Virus record (IMG/VR): IMGVR_UViG_3300044635_000581
Coordinates: 1-37,587 of that record
Length of the DNA: 37,587 nt
Direction: 5' to 3' (one strand)
From: a virus
The translations under genes and the position numbers were made by a program. Below, piece after piece: positions 28,730 to 37,106 of this stretch. How positions within the stretch are numbered: position 1 is the stretch's first letter; each line of letters opens with the position of its first letter. A model generated the notes under the pieces. That model saw only the letters and a program-made list of their open reading frames with translations, searched no databases and was not told the origin of the DNA.

Positions 28730-29428
28730 CTATTCCAACATTCCACGCACATAACGAGAGAAACTAGGAACCTCATAATTCTGGCCGCCCATCCTCAAAG
28801 GACGACCAGAAAACTCTTTCGTAGTTTCAGATCGCAAAAACCGTTCAACCATATCGTTATACTCACCCAAATACACACCAGCCAACTGGGTGTCCTCCTG
28901 GGCAAGAAAATAGTTAGACAACATGAACCAGGCGATAGCCTCATGCAAACTGGCAGGCAAATCAGGAACACTACCAGCACCAGAAGGCCAAGTAGCAGCC
29001 CGTCTAGAACCACGCACCGTATACGTCTTACCAGACGTAGACGGCGTAGGGTACACAACCAGATTTTCGGCAGAAATAGTGTACGCAGTAGCAACCTCAG
29101 AAGTCATCCCGACAGGTGCCCCAAACGCGATATCGGCATCTGATTCAGTCATATAGATCAGACGGCGACCAAGATTTGTGGTATCAATCACAGCCGCAAC
29201 CAACTCTAAATCGTTCGTAGATAGCCCCGAAAACGGGTACCTGGGTTGTCCTGCAACAGTGGTCAACGTATAGGACACTGCAAGGTTCGGCCACACGCTA
29301 CGGCGAGCCAAAATATCGTTGTAAGCAATACGGGCATACACATCCAAAGTTTCGTTCGGGGCATCCACAATATCGGCATCAGCGTGCGAACGAACAAAAT
29401 CGCGCATCTCCTGCAACGTCATTGTCAT
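28730..29428 (-). CDS. Head-tail adaptor (gp11-like)
   Basis: This 232-aa protein has the typical entry MTMTLQEMRDFVRSHADADI, then AYNDILARRSVWPNLAVSYT and AGQPRYPFSG. These match adaptor or tail-tubular-A proteins that sit under the portal in short-tailed phages. The C-terminal part (about 165-230) is helical. It starts 2 nt after the previous stop and has a second in-frame ATG at 29422. Confidence 0.75.
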   Translation of the reverse strand: MTMTLQEMRDFVRSHADADIVDAPNETLDVYARIAYNDILARRSVWPNLAVSYTLTTVAGQPRYPFSGLSTNDLELVAAVIDTTNLGRRLIYMTESDADIAFGAPVGMTSEVATAYTISAENLVVYPTPSTSGKTYTVRGSRRAATWPSGAGSVPDLPASLHEAIAWFMLSNYFLAQEDTQLAGVYLGEYNDMVERFLRSETTKEFSGRPLRMGGQNYEVPSFSRYVRGMLE

Positions 29429-29430
29429 AA

Positions 29431-29700
29431 TCAGACCGCTTTCTTCACACGCTTCTTCGGAACAACAACCTCATCTGCTATCTCAGCATACTGATCCAAC
29501 ACCTCATCAAAATCGTCCACCCCAACATACGGGACAGCACCCTCATACACCGAAACCTGAGTATGTGAATAGGCGGGACGGATAACAAACTTGCCAGCCA
29601 TAGCAGCAGCATCAAACCGCACCTCAGAACCGCCACCAGACCCGTTCTGCTGCCCGTAGGCAGCATCAAACGGTACAGCCCCAGGCCAAGTCACAGTCAT
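29431..29700 (-). CDS. Small head/neck protein, 89 aa
   Basis: ATG 29700 has GGAGG about 9 nt upstream, with ATG 29709 as alternative. The protein starts MTVTWPGAVPFDAAYGQQNG, has a beta middle and ends in a basic KKRVKKAV after an acidic helix. It precedes the adaptor with 2-nt spacing, so a head or neck role is inferred. The open frame runs to 29823 but would bury the upstream gene. Confidence 0.6.
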   Translation of the reverse strand: MTVTWPGAVPFDAAYGQQNGSGGGSEVRFDAAAMAGKFVIRPAYSHTQVSVYEGAVPYVGVDDFDEVLDQYAEIADEVVVPKKRVKKAV

Positions 29701-29701
29701 A

Positions 29702-29893
29702 TCAGGCATCCTCCAACACATCCTTAGCGTTCGGAACAGCCCACACCAACACTGCCACAAACACGGCATCCACAACAACCATGCCCGCATCCACGTCGAT
29801 ATCGACCCACTTCTTGACAGCACCCAAAACGGCTACCGTCACAGCAGCAACAACCGCTTTACGAACCTTTGCAACAGCAACATTCAAACCCAT
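29702..29893 (-). CDS. Small holin-like membrane protein (VPNA motif)
   Basis: This 63-aa protein has two hydrophobic segments (about 14-25 and about 36-54), separated by KKWVDIDVDAG. It ends VWAVPNAKDVLEDA. A short hydrophobic protein with a closing V-[YW]-A-V-P-N-A is common among actinophage holins. Its place between capsid and adaptor genes, far from the lysin, is unusual for a holin. ATG 29893 follows AAAGGAC and is preferred to TTG 29896. Confidence 0.5.
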   Translation of the reverse strand: MGLNVAVAKVRKAVVAAVTVAVLGAVKKWVDIDVDAGMVVVDAVFVAVLVWAVPNAKDVLEDA

Positions 29894-29916
29894 CAAAACC
29901 GTCCTTTACAAAGAGA

Positions 29917-29947
29917 AACGGGAGGGAGGATTGACCTCCCTCCCGTT
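29917..29947 (-). terminator. Terminator after major capsid gene
   Basis: AACGGGAGGGAGG (29917-29929) pairs with CCTCCCTCCCGTT (29935-29947), a perfect 13-bp stem with a 5-nt loop. On the leftward strand TTTCTCTTTG follows. It lies 26 nt after the capsid stop, so it probably lowers transcription of the tail genes relative to capsid. Confidence 0.75.
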
Positions 29948-29972
29948 AATCAGACGAAACCGTATCTAACTA

Positions 29973-30929
29973 TCAGGGAGTCCAGATAGCACGGCCCAAA
30001 TGGCGACGGCTGTTCGTACCGAACGTGCCGTAGCAAGTGATAAGACCATACTTTGCGTCACGGTCAAACGGTTCCACGAAACCACGGAACTTCATCCAGT
30101 TACCCGACAAGACAGCCAACTTGACGTGGCGACTGTTCAAGAAATACCACTGGGTAGCGGGCATCAGATCAGACCACACAACCTTGCTGCCACGATGCAA
30201 CAGGTTCATAAAGCCCGCCTCTGCCGTCTTAGCGTCAGTGAACCGCTGGTTCGGCTGCAACTTCGACTCGTAGGTTTCCCACAACAACTGGGTGGTCACC
30301 TGGAAATCGCAAGCATCGCCACCATACGACACCGTGTTGTACGCCTTAGAGTGCAAACCAAGACTGTAGGTGGCGGTGGTCGGCACATACGAACGCCAGT
30401 AAGCGCCACCAGCAACCGACGAATCAATACCGCCAACATTCGTGACGGTACTGGTGTTGTCGCCAACCAGAAGCGGCAGACCGCCCCACGCCTTACCCGA
30501 CGACTCGGTGCCGCTATACTGCAACATTGCGGTTTCAAACTGTTCCGCAGCAGTCATTTCGGCGTTCTCCACCTTCGTCTGCAACAACTTGATGACCGCA
30601 CGATCACCACTGTTCTTCGCTTCCTCCATGCCCGACATGGGGATGAAGATTGCGGCCTGCTTCCACTGGAATTCGGCAGCAGTCACAATTTCCTCACCAT
30701 GCACAGGAGTCAACGCGTCATAGCCAGAGTAATACTGGAACGACGAGTTAGCCTTATGCATGATCGGGAACACTGCGGACGAACCGCCCTGCGAATCCAA
30801 CTTGGCAGTGTTCTTGATCCAATCAAGAGCAGCCGACCGCTTAAAAATGTTGTCAACAGCCTTACCGCCATCAGTAAAATACTTCTTAAGGGTAGTTGCA
30901 ACAATGTTGTCAAAATTAGGGTTACTCAT
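29973..30929 (-). CDS. Major capsid protein
   Basis: This 318-aa protein lies directly after the scaffold gene and before a strong terminator. It has MSNPNFDNIVATTLKKYFTD at the start, GGSSAVFPIMHKANSSFQYY (about 49-68), a helical segment AVIKLLQTKVENAEMTAAEQ (the long spine helix), and a beta-rich end. These fit HK97-fold capsids of the type common in short-tailed phages. AGAAAGG precedes ATG 30929. A single gene product followed by a terminator fits high expression. Confidence 0.8.
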   Translation of the reverse strand: MSNPNFDNIVATTLKKYFTDGGKAVDNIFKRSAALDWIKNTAKLDSQGGSSAVFPIMHKANSSFQYYSGYDALTPVHGEEIVTAAEFQWKQAAIFIPMSGMEEAKNSGDRAVIKLLQTKVENAEMTAAEQFETAMLQYSGTESSGKAWGGLPLLVGDNTSTVTNVGGIDSSVAGGAYWRSYVPTTATYSLGLHSKAYNTVSYGGDACDFQVTTQLLWETYESKLQPNQRFTDAKTAEAGFMNLLHRGSKVVWSDLMPATQWYFLNSRHVKLAVLSGNWMKFRGFVEPFDRDAKYGLITCYGTFGTNSRRHLGRAIWTP

Positions 30930-30949
30930 GGTAAACCAACCTTTCTAAA

Positions 30950-31882
30950 TTAGGAACGGGTACGTTCAAACTCGTACTCAAAGATATCTTCAAAAGAATC
31001 AAACCGTTTCCAATCATCCTGAGCATCAGCAGCAACACGAGAAGCCCCACGAGAAACCTGCTTCGTAGCCTTACGGGCCTTTTCACGCTGGGCAGCAGCC
31101 TGTTCCGCCTTGCGGCGGGCAGCCTCCTGGGCTGCCTGGTCGGCAACCAACTGGTCAGCCTTCCACAACTTGTATGCCTGCTCCATACGCAAACCGTTTT
31201 CCAAAGCGATAGGCAAAACGTTCTGTGCATCAAAATCTGGATACTTAGAAACCATAGATTCAAGTTCTGCCTGAACCGAAGCATTCACCCGTTCCTGATC
31301 GAATTGTTCCGTCCGCTGACGGAGTTCATCAAGTTCCTGACGTGTACGCCACAACTCGGCAACAATCGGCTGCATCTCAGGATCAACACCTTCCAACGGG
31401 TCATCTTCCTGATCTGCCAAACCAAGTTGTTCCTGCAAATAGCGTACACTACCAACAGGATCAACACGGAAAGCCTCTTGCATTTCACGCGCCCAACGCA
31501 ACGTATCCACATCCGCAGCAACCTGCTGCGTCTTACGAGTATAATCCGCTTGGCGCATATAACCGTTTCGCAACTCGGCCAACGGAACCTCAAAGGTTTC
31601 CCCATTCACCGTAACTGGAACAGTTTTATCTTTGATAGAGTCAAAATCGAATCCGTCATCGGTTGCATCTGAAGTAACATCGTCGTCGTCCACCGCATCG
31701 TCAACGTCACTGTCAATGTCCAGACCATCAATTTCGCTATCATCTTCACCCCCATCAGGGGTGAAATCTTCGTCGCCCATATACACGTTAGCGTTACGAG
31801 ACAACGTTTCAACACTATCCGAACCAGAATCACCACCGTCAGACATAACTTCGTCAAAAGCGGTGAGCAAGTCATCAGACAT
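30950..31882 (-). CDS. Scaffolding protein
   Basis: This 310-aa protein has a very acidic N-terminal third (about 1-85, for example DSEIDGLDIDSDVDDAVDDD), a short beta segment (VPVTVNGETFEVPLAELRNG), then long helices and a basic Ala/Arg/Lys-rich C-terminus (AARRKAEQAAAQREKARKAT). The basic C-terminus is the usual capsid-binding end. It precedes the capsid gene with 20-nt spacing. ATG 31882 has GAAAGGA upstream; ATG 31912 in the same frame lacks one. Confidence 0.8.
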   Translation of the reverse strand: MSDDLLTAFDEVMSDGGDSGSDSVETLSRNANVYMGDEDFTPDGGEDDSEIDGLDIDSDVDDAVDDDDVTSDATDDGFDFDSIKDKTVPVTVNGETFEVPLAELRNGYMRQADYTRKTQQVAADVDTLRWAREMQEAFRVDPVGSVRYLQEQLGLADQEDDPLEGVDPEMQPIVAELWRTRQELDELRQRTEQFDQERVNASVQAELESMVSKYPDFDAQNVLPIALENGLRMEQAYKLWKADQLVADQAAQEAARRKAEQAAAQREKARKATKQVSRGASRVAADAQDDWKRFDSFEDIFEYEFERTRS

Positions 31883-31928
31883 AAATTGTTTCCTTTCAAG
31901 AATCCGCCCCAATGGCGGGTGTTCTTAG

Positions 31929-32002
31929 TGGCAGGAACGGGATTTGAACCCGTGACCTTCGGGGTATGAACCCGACACGCTACCAGACTGCGCTATCCTG
32001 CA
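31929..32002 (-). tRNA. tRNA-Met (anticodon CAT), partly initiator-like
   Basis: It folds with acceptor TGCAGGA/TCCTGCC (first pair T-C mismatched), D arm GCGC/GCGT, anticodon stem TCGGG/CCCGA with loop TTCATAC (anticodon CAT), and T arm ACGGG-TTCAAAT-CCCGT. The three G-C pairs in the anticodon stem and the open 1-72 pair are initiator traits. The D-stem pair C11-G24 is elongator type. No CCA is encoded. It lies between two head genes on the same strand. Confidence 0.88.
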
Positions 32003-32022
32003 CCGATTTTAAGAAACCAACT

Positions 32023-32292
32023 TTAACAATCCCAAGCACGCAACGCCTTGTTGATCCGACTATTCGGATCATTCGCCGTCTTTTTGCTTGTCAACTTTTT
32101 CTTCATGCCGCGCATCCGCTTACAAAACGATCTACGGCGAGCAGCCTTTGCCGAAGATTTCTTTGCGGCAGCGACCGTGACTGGGGGACGTAACGTCCCA
32201 CCAGTCTGCTTCTTGTAAGAAGCACGACCCTTAGCGTTCAAACCGCCCTTAGGGTTCTGTCCTTCTTTACGCTGCCACGCTGCACTAGCCAT
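32023..32292 (-). CDS. Small basic protein (DUF6321-like)
   Basis: This 89-aa Lys/Arg-rich protein contains WQRKEGQNPKGGLNAKGRAS, a phrase shared by small basic proteins found beside head genes in many environmental podoviruses. The middle is AAAKKSSAKAARRRSFCKRM. It may bind DNA or RNA. It overlaps the previous stop and is followed by the tRNA-Met. Confidence 0.65.
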   Translation of the reverse strand: MASAAWQRKEGQNPKGGLNAKGRASYKKQTGGTLRPPVTVAAAKKSSAKAARRRSFCKRMRGMKKKLTSKKTANDPNSRINKALRAWDC

Positions 32293-32645
32293 CAGACAAA
32301 CGCATACCAGGTCGAAACGCCAGCAGCCTCACTGACCTTGATAATCTTACGGGTAGCGTTCGTGGCGGCAGTAGCAGTACCAGTCAACACATCCGTACCA
32401 GTCTTAGCGATCGTCAAACCGCCAGCACCACCCGAGAACGTAGTGATAACCGTGCCCACAGGGAAAGCGACAACCGAAGTGTTCGGAATGGTTACCGTGA
32501 CCGCACCAGCAGCGTTATAGGCAATGAAACCGTCACGATCAGCGATAGTCAACGTGTCAGTGGTGGCCGAAGCCACAATGCGAACACGGGCACGCTCAAC
32601 AAATCGTTCCTGAACCAGACCGCTTGTATCATCAGAATAAGCCAT
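32292..32645 (-). CDS. Probable head decoration or fibre protein
   Basis: This 117-aa protein has a short N-terminal helix (GLVQERFVERARVRI) and a Thr/Ala/Gly-rich beta domain (TDTLTIADRDGFIAYNAAGA, VTVTIPNTSVVAFPVGTVIT) of the type seen in phage decoration or head-fibre proteins. It lies just after the portal. AAGGAG precedes ATG 32645. The 63-nt gap before the portal stop (32646-32708) holds the palindrome GAAACATGTTTC and a GTCACATG pair 11 bp apart. Confidence 0.55.
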   Translation of the reverse strand: MAYSDDTSGLVQERFVERARVRIVASATTDTLTIADRDGFIAYNAAGAVTVTIPNTSVVAFPVGTVITTFSGGAGGLTIAKTGTDVLTGTATAATNATRKIIKVSEAAGVSTWYAFV

Positions 32646-32708
32646 TGTAACTCCTTAAAGAAATTGAAACATGTTTCCAAACAATAAACAGAAACCGTCA
32701 CATGACTG

Positions 32709-34538
32709 TCACATGGACGGCGGCAAACCTGGCGGCATCCCCTGAGGCAGCATACCAGGTGGCATACCTGCACCCATCGGTTGCTGAGGTGGCATCAAGA
32801 ACGATGCAGGGTCTTTGATCCCGAAACCGTTACGCAACACATGTTCAGCCAACTTTGACGCATCCACCACACCAGCCGAAATAAACGGGGCCATAGCATC
32901 CAACATTTGCATAGCCGACTGGCGACGGAACGACTCATTCATCGGCTGCGTACTACCAGCCTCAACCACAAAATCGAACTCGCCCTGAACATCCTCACGA
33001 CTATAAGCAACCCACTGCACACTGTTATCTGGGCCAACAATTTTCGCCACCTGATCGGTAGACAAAAACTCTTGACACAACTGGACAGTACGCTGAGCAA
33101 CCTCACCAATAGCACGCTCAACCTTAGCCAACTTGTCTGCACTACGAGCATTTGCCCCGTCCTGAATCATGGCGGCCTCAGTAGCGGTGCGTCGAATCTC
33201 CGACGCACCACCACGATCATACTCGGTCACAGCCGTAGTACGATCCATGTCATCCAAAATCATGGCAGTCTGATTATAGAACTCGGGAGGCAACGAAGAA
33301 GTCGCAATCGGAGCAATAATATCACCAAACGGGGTATCGGAATCAATCGGAATCATCGCATTATCATCCGACGACATGAGAGCAGCCAAACCGTCAGGCC
33401 CAATCTCATCAGGCTTATACATATACATGCGACGGAACCGTTTACGGTCATTCACCATCTGAGTACGAGTCAAAGCCAACTCCATCTGCAACGGCAAAAT
33501 CGACTCTAGATCACCCATCGGATACAACTTCTCAGGAATCTCATAGTTAGCCAAAAACACGAAAGGATGGCCGAAAGGATACTCGAAATCCTCAGGTTTC
33601 TTTAGGAACAGGTCACAACCCTCAGCGAAAACACACACCTTTTCTTCCAACAGGTCATAATATTCCCAAACAACCACAAATTCTGCATCCTTGCCACGTT
33701 CCTCACCTTCAAAGGTGAGATCATAATCCTTTTTGGCGGCAGACATGGCGGTGCCCTTAAGTTTCTTGCGTGCCTTAGCGTCCCATTCCTCTTTTTCGCG
33801 GGCTTCTTCCAACGGGACATACATGCGTTGCGCGATCCAGCGAGGATTCTTCAATCTGGTCGCATCAGGATCAAAATAGATATCGAAAACCGATACACGT
33901 TCCAAACAAGGCCGATCTTCTTTCGCCACAACCCGTGTCGTGGCGACACTAGCAATGATTTCTTCATCAGAAGGGAACGTCACATCAATGCCAGCAGCCT
34001 GAGCCTGCTGGCGGGCCATATTAGCCTCCATCAACGCTTCCTGAACGGCAGCAGTCCACTCGTCCCGAGACAACTCGACTTCTTCCTCATCAAGAAGCCA
34101 AGTGTTTTTTAGCACACCCAACCCGAGAATAACAAAATCTTTCACAGCCAACTTCATTTCCTCATGGAAATCGTAATGCTGCCAATAATAGTTAGACACA
34201 GCCTCCACAACCTGTGCCCGTTCCGCCGATTCAGGTGTGCGGGCAGTCACCGTAATCTTCGGATAGTTCACCATCACACTCGGAATGATAACGTTGGCGG
34301 TAGAAAACATCATGTTGGGGGCAACAATGTCGTTATAGCCCGAAAGTTCATCATAATCGTACTGGTTGGCGTACATTTTGATGATCTTCGCCCACTTCTC
34401 ATCATATTTAGCGTTCTGCCGCCACTTCATCGCCTTAGAAACACGGCCATAACATTGTCCAACCGAATATTCGTGACGGTCACCTTCCGAAGAAGTATAA
34501 GAAACCTTCTGCATGTCGCCATCAAACATGTTTTCCAT
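32709..34538 (-). CDS. Portal protein
   Basis: This 609-aa protein lies between terminase and scaffold genes. It has a helical entry (KMYANQYDYDELSGYNDIVA), NVIIPSVMVNYPKITVTART, then VKDFVILGLGVLKNTWL and LERVSVFDIYFDPDATRLKN, phrases typical of portals. A long helical region (about 360-500) and a Pro/Met/Gly-rich end (PPQQPMGAGMPPGMLPQGMP) follow. Twelve copies would form the DNA channel. ATG 34538 overlaps the preceding stop and is preferred to TTG 34541. Confidence 0.85.
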   Translation of the reverse strand: MENMFDGDMQKVSYTSSEGDRHEYSVGQCYGRVSKAMKWRQNAKYDEKWAKIIKMYANQYDYDELSGYNDIVAPNMMFSTANVIIPSVMVNYPKITVTARTPESAERAQVVEAVSNYYWQHYDFHEEMKLAVKDFVILGLGVLKNTWLLDEEEVELSRDEWTAAVQEALMEANMARQQAQAAGIDVTFPSDEEIIASVATTRVVAKEDRPCLERVSVFDIYFDPDATRLKNPRWIAQRMYVPLEEAREKEEWDAKARKKLKGTAMSAAKKDYDLTFEGEERGKDAEFVVVWEYYDLLEEKVCVFAEGCDLFLKKPEDFEYPFGHPFVFLANYEIPEKLYPMGDLESILPLQMELALTRTQMVNDRKRFRRMYMYKPDEIGPDGLAALMSSDDNAMIPIDSDTPFGDIIAPIATSSLPPEFYNQTAMILDDMDRTTAVTEYDRGGASEIRRTATEAAMIQDGANARSADKLAKVERAIGEVAQRTVQLCQEFLSTDQVAKIVGPDNSVQWVAYSREDVQGEFDFVVEAGSTQPMNESFRRQSAMQMLDAMAPFISAGVVDASKLAEHVLRNGFGIKDPASFLMPPQQPMGAGMPPGMLPQGMPPGLPPSM

Positions 34539-34843
34539 CAAGAACCAACCTTACTTGTCGAAACTTTCTCCAACTTTTTGATACTAGCAGCAGAAGCCCC
34601 ATTCCACCCCTTACCAGTCTCGGCAGGAACAGGATCAAACCCTGCCGCCCTAGCCTCAGAAACCGCTTTACGGGAACGTTCAGCCTCAGTGCCATCATGG
34701 AAATATTGTTTACCGCCCTGAAAGGCGGTACGAATCGTTTTGGAACGGCAAGCAAAACACCAATCAGGAGTCGTACAGTCAGAATTGTATCTGTCAGACG
34801 GCCAAACACGTTCACAACGGGCACACACAATCGAATCATCCAT
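34538..34843 (-). CDS. Zinc-finger protein between terminase and portal
   Basis: This 101-aa protein starts at ATG 34843. It has IVCARCERVWPSDRYNSDC and WCFACRSKTIR, two C-x2-C pairs that form a zinc ribbon, followed by a basic part ending SIKKLEKVSTSKVGS. The phrase ARAAGFDPVPAETGKGW is conserved-looking. It could aid packaging or bind DNA. It is not an HNH nuclease, since the H-N-H residues are absent. The function is unknown. Confidence 0.6.
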   Translation of the reverse strand: MDDSIVCARCERVWPSDRYNSDCTTPDWCFACRSKTIRTAFQGGKQYFHDGTEAERSRKAVSEARAAGFDPVPAETGKGWNGASAASIKKLEKVSTSKVGS

Positions 34844-34884
34844 CACCAATAACCCCCCAAACGTCACAATAATCTAACTAACGG

Positions 34885-36582
34885 TTACACCACAGGAGAA
34901 AGCCCAGAATTATTATTCTTCGCTTTATCCAACCGTCGTTCCCACCACGAAAACGAACCCTTCACCCTAGAAGCATCCGTTTCCTGCAACGGACGCTCAG
35001 TCCGAGCATACTTCAAACCCTGAACAGCCATCGCCAAAGACATAACACAGTCATCATGCGGACTACCAGACATGCGACCATTCTGATCCCTGGTGAACGT
35101 CTTAAGTTCATGGATCGTTTTACCATGCGGCACATTATCCAAATCACGCAACCATGCACCCAACTCGTCCACCATCAACGGTTTCGACGTAGCCGTAGTC
35201 AACCAACCCAACGATTCCAAAGGCCGATCCGATTTCTTTGTGAAAGTACGACGACGATACAACCACTTATATTTCACACGTTGCAAAGCCTTAAGAACAG
35301 TTAGACCGTGATTGTTCACTTCGGGAACAATCAACGCATTCCGATAAAACCAGCCGATAGCAGGCAAAATTTGTTCCCCAAAAATATCTACATCCACACG
35401 CCCAAACCAGCACGCCACAGGTTTCCCCGTATTCACACACACAACCCAAGCCACAGTCGCATCCCCATGCTCCTTACCTTCGGCGATATCGGCCCCAACC
35501 ACATACGTCCACCTGTCCGTATCATTCGGGGCCTCCCACACCATAAACGGGCCACCCTCAAACAACGAAACATCATTCGGTTTCGACCCCAAAATAGTGA
35601 ACTCGGCAGGCTCAACAGCCTGGAAGCGACGCAAAATTTCTAAATTGAAAACAGGATTACCAGACCCGATAAACGCTTCCTCAGCATTCGACGGATACTC
35701 CTGATGCAACTGCCACAACTTGTTAGCCAACTCATGTTTCTTCTGCTCATACCATTCAGTCGTGCGGTCATCGACCGCCGACCACGGAAAAAATACGGCA
35801 TGAAACCCGTTATCCCCAGCACAAGCACCCAACCACATCTCATGAAAAAAGGTGCCCTCACCATTCGCAGTAGACAAACCGATAGCACGCCCACCCAAAT
35901 CAATCGTAGGCTCAACACTAGCCCACGCACCCTCAGGATTCGTCAAAAACCCCCACTCATCCAACACCACCAAAAACAATGACTCGCCACGGGCAGGATC
36001 ATTAGCAGACGGCAACGACTGGATAACCGAATCGTTATCAAACGTCATCACCTGACGGGTACGATCCAACAGTTTCGGGCCACGCAACCGAACCCACTCA
36101 GGCATATTACGAAAACCATACCTGGTTTTCGCCAGCAAAGCCACCGACTCACGTTCCGTCCTAGACAGCAACGCAATCTGCCTGTCAGACCAACCAAACG
36201 CACACCACAACGAAAACGCAGCCACCAACGTAGAAAACCCGATCTGACGGGCCTTCAAGTTAATGTTCTTACGATACTTGATCCACGCCCAAGCAACCTC
36301 CGACTGGGCAGGCCGCAACCTGAGAGGCAGACGGCCCTTACCAGGAAACTTGATAAACAAATTTGCTTCACAAAACTGGGTGAAACCATCATGCAAAACC
36401 TGCACGATATCATCATCCAACTCCGCTTTAGTCCAATCCACCTCGATTTGGGGGAACCAGGTACGCCAAGCGATCTCCTGCTCAATCTCGGAAATACTCC
36501 AAGTAACCTTCTGCTTACGGGCACGTTTAATCTCATTAGCAGACCGTTGCACCTCATGCAACGGTGAATGCGGAGAAGGCAT
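34885..36582 (-). CDS. terL: Terminase large subunit
   Basis: This 565-aa protein has an ATPase part with LKARQIGFSTLVA (about 109-121, a Walker A variant) and Walker B LFLVVLDE (202-209). The nuclease part has VGADIAEGK (Asp 365), IVPEVNNHG (Glu 421) and SPHDDCVMSLAMA near the end. It pumps DNA through the portal and cuts at the end of packaging. ATG 36582 overlaps the terS stop (TGATG), with GAGGTGG upstream, and is preferred to TTG 36585. The Walker A lacks the usual G-K-[ST] and uses an Arg/Ser-based form known in some terminases. Confidence 0.9.
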   Translation of the reverse strand: MPSPHSPLHEVQRSANEIKRARKQKVTWSISEIEQEIAWRTWFPQIEVDWTKAELDDDIVQVLHDGFTQFCEANLFIKFPGKGRLPLRLRPAQSEVAWAWIKYRKNINLKARQIGFSTLVAAFSLWCAFGWSDRQIALLSRTERESVALLAKTRYGFRNMPEWVRLRGPKLLDRTRQVMTFDNDSVIQSLPSANDPARGESLFLVVLDEWGFLTNPEGAWASVEPTIDLGGRAIGLSTANGEGTFFHEMWLGACAGDNGFHAVFFPWSAVDDRTTEWYEQKKHELANKLWQLHQEYPSNAEEAFIGSGNPVFNLEILRRFQAVEPAEFTILGSKPNDVSLFEGGPFMVWEAPNDTDRWTYVVGADIAEGKEHGDATVAWVVCVNTGKPVACWFGRVDVDIFGEQILPAIGWFYRNALIVPEVNNHGLTVLKALQRVKYKWLYRRRTFTKKSDRPLESLGWLTTATSKPLMVDELGAWLRDLDNVPHGKTIHELKTFTRDQNGRMSGSPHDDCVMSLAMAVQGLKYARTERPLQETDASRVKGSFSWWERRLDKAKNNNSGLSPVV

Positions 36583-37106
36583 CAAACCACCTCAGAATGC
36601 TGACGTTTCGCAATCTCAATAGCAGCAGCCTCAGCACGCTCCGCCAAAGCCAAATCACGAACACGCTGCAATTCATCCAAACTCAGATCAGCAATCGTGT
36701 CCTGCTCCAAATCTTCCACAATATCCAACACATCACCAGAACGCCCAAACTGGCCCATCACACCAGCACCCTTCATCCACACCTCAGCCATCCGAACATC
36801 CTTCTTCAACATGGCCTGCTCAAACACCATATCCAAAATTTGGCGCACCTTCTCAGGAGAACCAGCATTCTGCAACGAACAAAAACGGATCGCCTCAACA
36901 ATCCGAGGGTCTTTAGACCACTTCCAAATCGCCTGCCGAGAAACCCCCAACACCTCACCCAACTCGTCAATCGACTGAATCTCACGCTCCGCAGGAGGCG
37001 TCGCATACCAAATCACATACGCACGCTGACGCGCATTCAACTCCCGCTGCTTACGCTCAGTTTGAGCCACCGTAGGACGACCACCCTTATTCACCTGAGA
37101 ACCCAC
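36582..37106 (-). CDS. terS: Terminase small subunit
   Basis: This 174-aa protein begins with a basic tail (MGSQVNKGGRPTVAQTERKQ), has an HTH (SIDELGEVLGVSRQAIWKWS, about 45-64) and a long helical region with an acidic end. These are the usual parts of TerS, which recognises the packaging site and forms a ring. The start is GTG 37106 with GGGAGG upstream; the frame has no earlier start with a ribosome site. It is the first gene of the leftward operon. Confidence 0.75.
   Translation of the reverse strand: MGSQVNKGGRPTVAQTERKQRELNARQRAYVIWYATPPAEREIQSIDELGEVLGVSRQAIWKWSKDPRIVEAIRFCSLQNAGSPEKVRQILDMVFEQAMLKKDVRMAEVWMKGAGVMGQFGRSGDVLDIVEDLEQDTIADLSLDELQRVRDLALAERAEAAAIEIAKRQHSEVV

Noticed and set aside
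19940-28754. Several long plus-strand frames (up to 515 aa) opposite the leftward virion genes
   Set aside because: They are rich in Ile, Thr, Arg, His and Ser as expected from antisense translation of G/T-rich genes, show no motifs, and oppose confident virion genes.
32664-32715. GAAACATGTTTC palindrome and GTCACATG pair near the portal stop
   Set aside because: They are single and partly inside coding sequence, and I see no copies elsewhere or promoter to link them with.
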